Assembly: GCA_003142495.1 (NCBI GenBank)
Contig: PLMM01000429.1
Span: 1-6,387 of the forward strand
DNA length: 6,387 nucleotides
Direction: 5' to 3'
Source: Gemmatimonadota bacterium
GTDB taxonomy: Bacteria; Gemmatimonadota; Gemmatimonadetes; Gemmatimonadales; Gemmatimonadaceae
In this document: one piece after another, positions 1 through 5,760 of the stretch
How the letters are laid out: every line of letters begins with the position of its first letter
Position numbering within the stretch: position 1 is the stretch's first letter
The notes under the pieces: generated by a model
Databases searched by the model: none
The model's input: only the letters and a program-made list of their open reading frames with translations
Told to the model about the DNA's origin: nothing
Position numbers and translations under genes: made by a program

Positions 1-857
1 TAGCCACGTCCCGCGTCCGCGCGGATCATGCGCAGCAGCTCGTTGATGCGGGCGTCCGTGCGCTTGAGATCCGACAGGGCCGGGCGGCTCGTCGGGCCGA
101 AATGGTGCGCCAGCTCATCGTACTGCATGAAGGTGCTGTAGATGACGGGCACGCCGAGGTAGAGGTCGAGCACGATCGCCATCGTCTGCAGCTCGCGCAC
201 GATCACGTTGCTCAGAATCCTGACGAACGGGAAAATTCCCTCCGCATGCGTCGCGCGCGCGGCGATTTGCGATGCGGCCCGCTCCCACTCCTCGCGCAAC
301 CACTCCAGCACACTCTGAAACGCCATGCGAAGCACGCGCACCGGATGGATCGCGATTAGCAACAGCATCCGCGTTCCGCCCAATCGCCGGTATACCGACA
401 TCCGCTCGCGCGTCGCGACCGTGAACGCCACGGTGCGCGCATCGCCGTCGAGTAGATTCACGTAGCTCGATCCGTTGGCCAGCGCGCCCGGCGCGTGGAT
501 GCGGTCGCGAATGTACTGCACGCCGTGCGGTGCGTTGCACGTGATCACGCGCCGCGTTTGCTTGTCGAAAAAGCGAAAGGCCGGAATGCCGCCATTCTCG
601 CCGTGGAAAATTCCCGCCTGGCAATACGGCGTCGCCGACGGCAGCCCGCAGAACCATCGGCGAATGTGAAAGCCATCCTCTCGCAGCAGCCGCGAGATCG
701 TCGGGCAATAGCCCAGCGCCATGGCGCGTCGCAGATCCGCGTACGCCAGCGCGTCGATCTGCAGCGCCACAACCCCACGCCGCCCATCCCGCGTTCGACT
801 CTCGCGACGAAATGCGCGATACTTCAGGTCGTAGTACCACCTGAGCATCGGCCCCAT
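1..857 (-). CDS. Alkaline-phosphatase-superfamily phosphodiesterase (type I phosphodiesterase/nucleotide pyrophosphatase-like), C-terminus outside window
   Basis: Translating the minus strand from the ATG at 857 gives 285 residues open to the window edge. The N-terminus (MGPMLRWYYDLKYRAFRRE) leads into GVVALQIDALAY, where D35 fits the first metal ligand. Then comes GLPSATPYCQAGIFHGENG, where T76 fits the nucleophile position of nucleotide pyrophosphatases, followed by IPAFRFFDK and ANGSSYVNLLDGDA. YDELAHHFGP supplies D247 and H251, matching the D-x-x-x-H metal motif. The frame stops being visible at GRG-(ta), just where I would expect a YDL.VLSDHG-like motif, so the last metal ligands lie outside. 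A moderately hydrophobic stretch (MLLLIAIHPVRVL, about residues 168-180) may contact the membrane. The family hydrolyses phosphodiester or phosphomonoester bonds; the substrate is unknown. No good Shine-Dalgarno precedes 857 or the alternative ATG at 848, so the start is uncertain. It is transcribed divergently from ccdA. Another minus-strand frame (115-840) is open but arginine-rich and shows no motifs. Confidence 0.82.
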   Translation of the reverse strand, partial: MGPMLRWYYDLKYRAFRRESRTRDGRRGVVALQIDALAYADLRRAMALGYCPTISRLLREDGFHIRRWFCGLPSATPYCQAGIFHGENGGIPAFRFFDKQTRRVITCNAPHGVQYIRDRIHAPGALANGSSYVNLLDGDARTVAFTVATRERMSVYRRLGGTRMLLLIAIHPVRVLRMAFQSVLEWLREEWERAASQIAARATHAEGIFPFVRILSNVIVRELQTMAIVLDLYLGVPVIYSTFMQYDELAHHFGPTSRPALSDLKRTDARINELLRMIRADAGRG

Positions 858-885
858 GCGGCGGCGTTCCCGCCGATCCACGTTC

Positions 886-890
886 GGAGG
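886..890 (+). promoter_or_regulatory. Shine-Dalgarno of ccdA (GGAGG)
   Basis: GGAGG lies 4 nt before the GTG at 895. It supports that GTG over the in-frame upstream ATG at 856, which would add 13 Arg-rich residues (MRRRSRRSTFGGS) that do not look like a CcdA N-terminus. Confidence 0.7.
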
Positions 891-894
891 TAGT

Positions 895-1623
895 GTGGAA
901 AGTCCAGCGACATTCGGGCTCTTCGTCGCGTTCTCGGCTGGATTGCTCAGCTTCCTCTCCCCGTGTGTGCTACCGCTCGTTCCGAGCTACGTCACCTTCA
1001 TCACCGGGCTGAGTCTCGAAGAGGTCAAGTCCGCGCGCCGCACCGCGCTCGTTCACGCGCTTCTCTTCGTGCTCGGCTTCTCCCTCATATTCGTAGCGCT
1101 CGGCGCTACTGCAAGTGTACTCGGGCGCGTGCTCTTCGTCGCGCGCATCTGGATCTCGCGCATCGGCGGCACGCTCATCATCGTGTTCGGCCTCTACATG
1201 CTCGGCGTCTTCAACTCACGCCTCCTCTCGCAGGACAGGCGCGCCTATCTCGCCGACAAACCGCTCGGCTATCTCGGCACGGTACTGGTGGGGCTGGCGT
1301 TCGGCGCCGGGTGGACGCCGTGCATCGGCCCAATCCTCGGGTCGATCCTCATCTATACGTCGAGCACCGCGGACCTGCATCGCGGACTCGCGTTGCTCAC
1401 CGCCTACTCGGCCGGGCTCGCGGTGCCTTTCATAGCTGCGGCGCTCGCGATCGACCACTTTCTCGCGGTGTTCGCGCGCTACAAGGGGGCCATGAAGTGG
1501 GTGAATCGCGTGGGGGGCGTGATCCTCATCGCGATCGGGCTGCTGCTCGTCACCAACTACTTCCCGGTGCTCGCGAGCTGGCTTCAGCAGCTGACTCCCG
1601 ACTTTCTTCGCTCGCGCATTTAG
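895..1623 (+). CDS. ccdA: CcdA family cytochrome c biogenesis / thiol-disulfide electron transfer membrane protein
   Basis: This 242-residue polytopic inner-membrane protein passes electrons from cytoplasmic thioredoxin across the membrane to periplasmic thiol proteins, as in cytochrome c maturation or disulfide reduction. The two hallmark cysteines are present: C24 in LSFLSPCVLPLVPSY and C143 in GAGWTPCIGPILG. About six hydrophobic segments are visible, near residues 7-33, 50-75, 82-103, 124-151, 160-185 and 198-222, the usual CcdA size and topology. The start is the GTG with a GGAGG 4 nt upstream. The TAG stop overlaps the response regulator stop on the other strand by 4 bp. No thioredoxin-like partner (CcmG/ResA type) or cytochrome assembly gene is seen in the window, so its redox client is unknown. 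The divergent phosphodiesterase gives no clue to the client. Confidence 0.93.
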   Translation: MESPATFGLFVAFSAGLLSFLSPCVLPLVPSYVTFITGLSLEEVKSARRTALVHALLFVLGFSLIFVALGATASVLGRVLFVARIWISRIGGTLIIVFGLYMLGVFNSRLLSQDRRAYLADKPLGYLGTVLVGLAFGAGWTPCIGPILGSILIYTSSTADLHRGLALLTAYSAGLAVPFIAAALAIDHFLAVFARYKGAMKWVNRVGGVILIAIGLLLVTNYFPVLASWLQQLTPDFLRSRI

Positions 1624-1997
1624 GTCGCACCGCGCTCGCCGAGCCACTCGGCGATTTGGCTCTTCAGCTTCATTGGTGCGATCGGCTTTACGAGTACCGC
1701 GCGGCACCCCACCGCAGTGCAGCGCTCGAGCGTGGCCGCGTCATCGTGCCCCGTGAGCGCGACGACGATCGGCCGCGCGGCGCCATTCGCGTCAATCGAT
1801 GTCATGAGCGTGAGCCCGTCCTCGCCGCCGAGCGTGAGGTCGAGCAGGACGACGTCGGGCGGATCTTCACGCAGCACGCGTGTCGCGTCGGTGAGCGTGC
1901 TCGCGTCGCTCACGCGGTGCCCGGTTTCCTCCAGCAGCAATCGCAGCGCGCCGATGACGAGGGCGTTGTCCTCGACGAGCAGGATGTGAGGGACCAT
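1620..1997 (-). CDS. Single-domain response regulator (receiver only)
   Basis: The 125-residue product is a CheY-like receiver with nothing after it. Seen directly: acidic pair E9/D10 in ILLVEDN, phospho-acceptor D53 in VVLLDLTLGGEDG, switch threonine T82 in VVALTGHDD, and K104 in VLVKPIAP. The Pro usual in the loop after the phosphorylated Asp is Gly57. With no DNA-binding or enzymatic output domain, it probably acts by protein contact, as a phosphorelay intermediate or as a phosphate sink. Its ATG (1997-1995) directly follows the TGA of the histidine kinase, with no Shine-Dalgarno evident, so translation is probably coupled to the kinase. The TAA stop at 1622-1620 overlaps the ccdA TAG. Confidence 0.92.
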   Translation of the reverse strand: MVPHILLVEDNALVIGALRLLLEETGHRVSDASTLTDATRVLREDPPDVVLLDLTLGGEDGLTLMTSIDANGAARPIVVALTGHDDAATLERCTAVGCRAVLVKPIAPMKLKSQIAEWLGERGAT

Positions 1998-2810
1998 TCA
2001 GGGCGCGCTGCGCACCGGGATCGTGAAGAAGAAGCGGCTTCCCTGGCCGAGCGTGCTCTCGACCCACAGGCGCCCGTCGTGCAGCTCGACGAACCTGCGT
2101 GCGATCGCGAGGCCGAGCCCCGTGCCGTGATGCTGCCGCGACGCCGACGCATCGACCTGCGCGAATTCGCGGAAGACGAGCTCGTGGTGCTCGGGCGCGA
2201 TGCCGATCCCCGTGTCGCCGACCTCGACGAGCATCACGTATCCGCGCTCGGTGGACGCGCCGCGCGAGCAGTTGATCCACACGCGGCCGCCCGGGAGCGT
2301 GAAGTCGATTGCGTTGCCGAGAAGATTGCCGAGGATGTGCGCGATCTTGTCGCGGTCGGCGTAGAGCGGCGGCAGTTCCGGCTCGATGGTGACGGCGAGG
2401 CTGAGCTGTTTCTTCGCGATCAGCGATTCGCTGAGCGCGCAGACCTGCTCGACCGCACTCACGATGCTGAACGAGGTACGTGTGAGCGTGAGCTGGTGCG
2501 CCGCACCGCGCGCATACGTGAGGATCTCGCCGATCATGTCGAGGAGCTGGCGGCCGCCGCCGATGATACCGCCCACACTGTCCTTCTGCCGCGCGGTCAG
2601 CTCGCCGAGGATGCCATCGCGCAGAATCTCGCCGTGCGTGATGATCGCGGTGAGTGGCGTGCGCAGATCGTGCGAGATGTTGGAGAGGAACTGCGTGCGG
2701 AGCGCGGCCTCGTTGCGCAGCTCGGCCGCGAGCCGCGACAGCTCGAGATTCTGCTCCTGCAGCGAGGCGAGTCGTTCTGCTGAAACGTCGTCGACGTAGG
2801 CGCGAGTCAT
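1998..2810 (-). CDS. Soluble sensor-less histidine kinase (HisKA + HATPase_c)
   Basis: The 270-residue kinase has a short N-terminal helix of coiled-coil character (residues 10-40, SAERLASLQEQNLELSRLAA), then the H-box FLSNISHDLRTPLTAI with the predicted phosphorylated H47. The ATP-binding domain follows, with an N-box (HILGNLLGNAIDFT, N162/N166), G1 box VGDTGIGI (D199), F-box region VFREFAQVD and G2 box GTGLGLAIARRF (from G229), ending VESTLGQGSRFFFTIPV. No transmembrane segment, PAS, GAF or other sensor domain precedes the H-box. It is therefore cytoplasmic, and its signal must arrive through a partner or the short coiled coil. The second DHp helix carries five glycines in seven residues (80-86), which is unusual. 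It is the first gene of an operon with the receiver protein. Its ATG has no Shine-Dalgarno and sits 6 nt after a good -10 element. Confidence 0.94.
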   Translation of the reverse strand: MTRAYVDDVSAERLASLQEQNLELSRLAAELRNEAALRTQFLSNISHDLRTPLTAIITHGEILRDGILGELTARQKDSVGGIIGGGRQLLDMIGEILTYARGAAHQLTLTRTSFSIVSAVEQVCALSESLIAKKQLSLAVTIEPELPPLYADRDKIAHILGNLLGNAIDFTLPGGRVWINCSRGASTERGYVMLVEVGDTGIGIAPEHHELVFREFAQVDASASRQHHGTGLGLAIARRFVELHDGRLWVESTLGQGSRFFFTIPVRSAP

Positions 2811-2816
2811 CCGTAA

Positions 2817-2845
2817 ATCATACGTGTCACGTGCGCTTATTCCAA
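2817..2845 (-). promoter_or_regulatory. Sigma70-like promoter of the kinase-regulator operon, predicted leaderless
   Basis: On the minus strand, TTGGAA (2845-2840) is followed after exactly 17 nt by TATGAT (2822-2817), matching 4/6 and 5/6 of the -35 and -10 consensus. Only 6 nt (TTACGG) separate the -10 from the ATG at 2810. Transcription would then start at or next to the first base of the start codon, which fits the absence of a ribosome binding site. The promoter is read by eye. Confidence 0.5.
2822..2832. promoter_or_regulatory. 11-bp inverted repeat inside the kinase promoter (ACGTG-T-CACGT)
   Basis: Two perfect 5-bp arms flank a single T and lie almost wholly within the 17-nt spacer between the -35 and -10 elements. 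A protein bound here would block the promoter or change its geometry. The arms are short, so chance is possible. Confidence 0.3.
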
Positions 2846-2881
2846 TGACTGTTAGCCGCGAGACAGCTTCGAACGGCGCGA

Positions 2882-2897
2882 CGTGATGTTAGTCACG
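2882..2897. promoter_or_regulatory. CRP/FNR-family-like palindrome (CGTGA-N6-TCACG)
   Basis: CGTGATGTTAGTCACG has perfect 5-bp arms with the 6-nt spacer typical of CRP-type sites (TGTGA-N6-TCACA), differing only in the outermost base pair. A 7-A tract (2903-2909) follows, then a weak -10-like TAATTT at 2921-2926. If that hexamer were used, the site centre would lie about 41-44 bp upstream of the start of transcription, the position at which CRP-type proteins activate from a class II site. It lies between the divergent kinase and lipoprotein genes, so it could act on either. The binding protein is inferred from the motif alone. Confidence 0.35.
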
Positions 2898-2997
2898 CTG
2901 TGAAAAAAACGTTTCCCTCGTAATTTCCGTTGCTGTCGCGCGCGGCAAGCCCATGCGTGGCATGCGGATTGCCCTCTATTGCCTGACTCACTACCCG

Positions 2998-3003
2998 AAG
3001 GAG
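2998..3003 (+). promoter_or_regulatory. Shine-Dalgarno of the glycine-zipper lipoprotein (AAGGAG)
   Basis: AAGGAG lies 6 nt before the ATG at 3010. It decides the start: the in-frame ATGs at 2953 and 2962 have no ribosome binding site and would put 19 or 16 extra residues before a good lipoprotein signal. Confidence 0.8.
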
Positions 3004-3009
3004 TACGAC

Positions 3010-3876
3010 ATGTCGATTACCCGGTGGCTCACTCCCGTTGCGCTGACGTCCGCGCTCGTGATGGGCGCTTGCAAGAAGTCAGATAGCGCGCAGCTCGCGC
3101 AGGACTCCACCGCGTACGCGCGTGACCTGCAGATGGCGAATCATGACTCGACCGCGCAGCCGCAGCTCGCCGACGCCCCGCCCGCGCCCGCAGCGGCACC
3201 AGCGCCCGCTCCCGCACCGGCTCCCGCGCCCGATAGGCCGCGCCGCGACCCCGTTCGCGGAACGGGCACCCGCGTCACTCCGGCTGAGCCGACGGTTACC
3301 AAAAACGGCAATACCGTCGTTCATGGCACGAAGGGGAGCGAGGCAGCGGTCGGATCGATCGCGAGTGGCACGTCAATCGACCTCACCTCCACGGAGCGCG
3401 TCTGCACGAACACGAATCACGAAGGGGACAAGTTCACCGCGACCGTGAATTCGAGCATCGCGGGTAGCAATGGTGTCACGGTTCCGGCAGGCGCGAAGGC
3501 GGTGATCGTCGTCACACAGCTCAAGCCGAGCGGAAAGACGGGCGACCCGATCCAGATGACCTTCGACGTGACGAATCTCAGTTGGGGCGACAGGAGCTAC
3601 CCGATCGACGCGACCATCGACCACGTCGACGTCGAAAAGGTGCGCAACGCGAGCACGACGTCGGACGTCGCGAAGGTTGGCGGCGGCGCGATCATCGGCG
3701 GCATCATTGGCCAGATCATCGGGCACAGCACCAAGGGCGTCGTGATCGGCGCCGCGACCGGTGCCGCTGCGGGAACGGCGGTCGCGATGGGGACGGCGGG
3801 CTACGACGGCTGCGTTCCCGTGGGCGGCAACATCAAGATCCACCTCGACACGCCGGCCGAGATTCAGAGCGAGTAG
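3010..3876 (+). CDS. Predicted lipoprotein with Ala-Pro linker, beta domain and glycine-zipper hairpin
   Basis: The product has 288 residues. The signal MSITRWLTPVALTSALVMGAC has Arg5, a hydrophobic core and a near-canonical lipobox (M-G-A-C, lipidated C21). Residues 22-55 are polar, 56-74 form an Ala-Pro linker, and 75-100 are basic and Pro/Thr-rich. From about 105 comes a beta-strand-rich domain (TSIDLTSTERVCTNTNHEGDKFTATV, then VTVPAGAKAVIVVTQLKPSG) that recalls extracytoplasmic beta domains built on an 'AGD.FTA...VP.G..' pattern; I cannot name the family. Residues about 224-265 (GGGAIIGGIIGQIIGHSTKG, then IGAATGAAAGTAVAMG) are a glycine zipper able to form a two-helix membrane hairpin. 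A last strand, GGNIKIHLDTP, closes the protein. C132 and C268 could pair as a disulfide linking the beta domain to the segment after the zipper. The role is unknown; an envelope structural or membrane-tethering function is plausible. Confidence 0.85.
   Translation: MSITRWLTPVALTSALVMGACKKSDSAQLAQDSTAYARDLQMANHDSTAQPQLADAPPAPAAAPAPAPAPAPAPDRPRRDPVRGTGTRVTPAEPTVTKNGNTVVHGTKGSEAAVGSIASGTSIDLTSTERVCTNTNHEGDKFTATVNSSIAGSNGVTVPAGAKAVIVVTQLKPSGKTGDPIQMTFDVTNLSWGDRSYPIDATIDHVDVEKVRNASTTSDVAKVGGGAIIGGIIGQIIGHSTKGVVIGAATGAAAGTAVAMGTAGYDGCVPVGGNIKIHLDTPAEIQSE
3175..3231 (+). repeat. Ala-Pro low-complexity repeat within the lipoprotein gene
   Basis: This stretch codes residues 56-74 as alternating Ala and Pro, with varied third bases. 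It looks like an extended rigid spacer holding the beta domain away from the lipid anchor. Such tracts often vary in length between strains. Confidence 0.75.
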
Positions 3877-3882
3877 CCTCGG

Positions 3883-5715
3883 CTAGTACCCGGCGGCGCC
3901 GCCGCTCGTGCGAGGGTCGATGACACCTTCCCATCCGTCGTCGACGCGACCGACCATGATCACACGACCAACGAAGCCGCCCGGAGAAAATCCGGCGGCT
4001 TCGATCGCATGTCCCATCACGCGCAGCGAGTCGACCGTCGCGAAGGCGAGGCCGTTCGGCTCGTAGTGCAGCTCGTCCGGCCACGCCTGATGATGAATGC
4101 GCGGCTCGGACATCGCGTCCGTGAAGCTCAGGCGATGATCGATCACGTTGACGATCACCTGCGTCACGCTCGTGATGATTCGCGGCCCGCCGCGCGAGCC
4201 GATCACCATCAGCAGCTGCCCCTTGGGATCGATCACCATCGTCGGCGACATCGCGCTCAGCATCCGCTTTCCCGGAGCGATCGCGTTTTGCTCACCTTGC
4301 ACGAGTCCGAACATGTTCGGCACCCCCGGACGCGCCGAGAAATCGTCCATCTCGTCGTTGAGGAAAATCCCCGCGGCGGCCACGTACACGCCCGAGCCGT
4401 ACAGATCGTTGAGCGTCGTCGTCGTCGCGACGGAATTCCCGTGCTCGTCCACCACCGAGTAGTGCGTGGTGTTGACGCCCTCCGTCTTCACGCCGCCGAA
4501 CGTACCGGTCTTCGTCGCGTGCTTCGTGTTTATCGAGGCGGCGCGATCGCGCGCGTACGCCTTGCTCGTGAGCTCCGTGACCGGCACCTGCACGAACGCG
4601 GGATCGCCCAGCTTCGTATTGCGATCAATGAAGGCTCGACGAAGCGCCTCGGCCATCAGATGGTAGCTCTCTACGCTGCCGGCGGGCGAGGCGGGGAACT
4701 GTTCGAGGATGTTGAGCGTCTCGAGCAATGTGACTCCGCCCGACGACGACGGCGGCATCACGAGCAGCGTGTAACCGCGATACGTTCCCGTGAGCGGCGC
4801 GTGCCACACGGGCGAATAGCGCGCGAGATCCTCCTTCGTGATGATCCCTCCGCCGCGCTTCATCTCGGCCGCGATCTCGCCGGCGATCGTTCCCGTGTAA
4901 AACGCCGACGGGCCGTTGGCCGCGATCGCCCGCAGCGTGCTGGCGAGCGCGGGCTGCTTGAAGAGTGAGCCGATCGCCGGCGGCTTCGCATTCGGCATGA
5001 ACAACGCGGCGCCCGCGAAGGGCGCGATGCGCTCCGAATTCCCCTGAATCGACTCCGCGAATGCGCTGTCGACCGCGAAGCCGCTGTCCGCCAAGCGGAT
5101 CGCCGGCGCCATCACCTTGTCGAGCGGCATGCTCCCGTAGCGTGCGAGCGCAGCGGTGAGCCCGGCGACGGATCCCGGCACCCCCGAGGCGAGGTGCCCG
5201 ATCTGACTCCGCTCCGTCACGCGCCCCTTCGCGTCCAGGAACATGTCGTGCGTGGCCGCGAGGGGCGCGACCTCGCGATAGTCGAGCGCGAAGGAGCGGC
5301 CGTCGTTGAGGCGGATGAGCATGTAGCCGCCGCCGCCGAGGTTGCCCGCCTCGGGGTACGCGACTGCGAGCGCGAAGCCCATCGCCACGGCCGCGTCGAT
5401 TGCGTTGCCGCCCGCGCGCAAAATCTCGAGCCCGGCGCCGCTCGCGAGCGCGCTGTTGCTCGCGACCATCGCGTGCGGGGCCACCGCAGAGTTGTGCATC
5501 CCGGCGAGCGGCCACGCCTCCGGCAGCGGCTTCCGCGCTGTATCCGCCCTCTTCTCGGCGGCCCTCGCCACGTCCATGGACATTGGTAAGTCCGGGAGAG
5601 TGGCAGGAGCCGGCGCGGCAGTCCGCTTCGCGGGCTGGCAGGACAGGAGGAGCACTCCGGCGGTGACCGCGATCACGCCGAGCGAACGATGCGCGTTCCT
5701 TGACCGTGGATGCAC
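3883..5715 (-). CDS. ggt: Gamma-glutamyltransferase (glutathione hydrolase), predicted lipoprotein
   Basis: The precursor has 610 residues from the GTG at 5715. It cleaves the gamma-glutamyl bond of glutathione and related peptides and transfers the glutamyl group to water or amino acids, in the periplasm or at the outer membrane. The signal MHPRSRNAHRSLGVIAVTAGVLLLSC ends in lipobox L-L-S-C (C26). The large subunit has the conserved GGNAIDAAVAMGFALAVAYP, GNLGGGGYML, ALDYREVAP (R147, expected to bind the glutamyl carboxylate) and PPSSSGGVTLLETLNIL. Autocleavage should occur before T416 in NTTHYSVVDEHGNSV, the N-terminal nucleophile of a 195-residue small subunit. That subunit carries LNDEMDDFSARPGVPNMFGL (lid region), PGKRMLSAMSPT and GSRGGPRII. 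The GTG is preferred to the ATG at 5760 because GGGAG lies 5 nt before it and the signal peptide becomes 26 rather than 41 residues up to the lipobox Cys. It is convergent with the lipoprotein gene and divergent from murQ. Confidence 0.95.
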   Translation of the reverse strand: MHPRSRNAHRSLGVIAVTAGVLLLSCQPAKRTAAPAPATLPDLPMSMDVARAAEKRADTARKPLPEAWPLAGMHNSAVAPHAMVASNSALASGAGLEILRAGGNAIDAAVAMGFALAVAYPEAGNLGGGGYMLIRLNDGRSFALDYREVAPLAATHDMFLDAKGRVTERSQIGHLASGVPGSVAGLTAALARYGSMPLDKVMAPAIRLADSGFAVDSAFAESIQGNSERIAPFAGAALFMPNAKPPAIGSLFKQPALASTLRAIAANGPSAFYTGTIAGEIAAEMKRGGGIITKEDLARYSPVWHAPLTGTYRGYTLLVMPPSSSGGVTLLETLNILEQFPASPAGSVESYHLMAEALRRAFIDRNTKLGDPAFVQVPVTELTSKAYARDRAASINTKHATKTGTFGGVKTEGVNTTHYSVVDEHGNSVATTTTLNDLYGSGVYVAAAGIFLNDEMDDFSARPGVPNMFGLVQGEQNAIAPGKRMLSAMSPTMVIDPKGQLLMVIGSRGGPRIITSVTQVIVNVIDHRLSFTDAMSEPRIHHQAWPDELHYEPNGLAFATVDSLRVMGHAIEAAGFSPGGFVGRVIMVGRVDDGWEGVIDPRTSGGAAGY

Positions 5716-5720
5716 GAACT

Positions 5721-5725
5721 CTCCC
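5721..5725 (-). promoter_or_regulatory. Shine-Dalgarno of ggt (GGGAG)
   Basis: On the minus strand GGGAG is followed by AGTTC and then GTG at 5715. The upstream in-frame ATG at 5760 is preceded by GGGCTAACTT, which has no ribosome binding site, so this motif moves the likely start 45 nt downstream. Confidence 0.6.
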
Positions 5726-5760
5726 GGAAAATCTCTTGCGACTGGCGCGCGACGGGGCAT

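Noticed and set aside
115..840. A 241-codon minus-strand frame at the left edge.
   Set aside because: It is Arg/Ala-rich with no motif. The neighbouring minus frame from 857 gives a recognisable phosphodiesterase with metal-ligand motifs.
963..2783. A 606-codon open frame on the plus strand running through ccdA and antisense to the response regulator and kinase.
   Set aside because: It is rich in Arg, His and Ala with no motif, while three well-supported genes with catalytic residues lie in other frames. Long antisense frames are expected in high-GC DNA.
2953..3009. A longer start for the glycine-zipper lipoprotein at ATG 2953.
   Set aside because: There is no ribosome binding site, and it would put 19 residues before a well-formed lipoprotein signal whose ATG has AAGGAG at ideal spacing.
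3892..3903. The GGCGGC/GCCGCC palindrome at the 3' end of ggt as an intrinsic terminator.
   Set aside because: It has no loop and no following T-run, and it encodes the Gly-Gly-Ala-Ala end of GGT, so simple codon repetition explains it.
4625..5515. A 296-codon minus-strand frame inside ggt.
   Set aside because: It is an Arg-rich out-of-frame copy of ggt, whose own frame carries the GGT motifs throughout.
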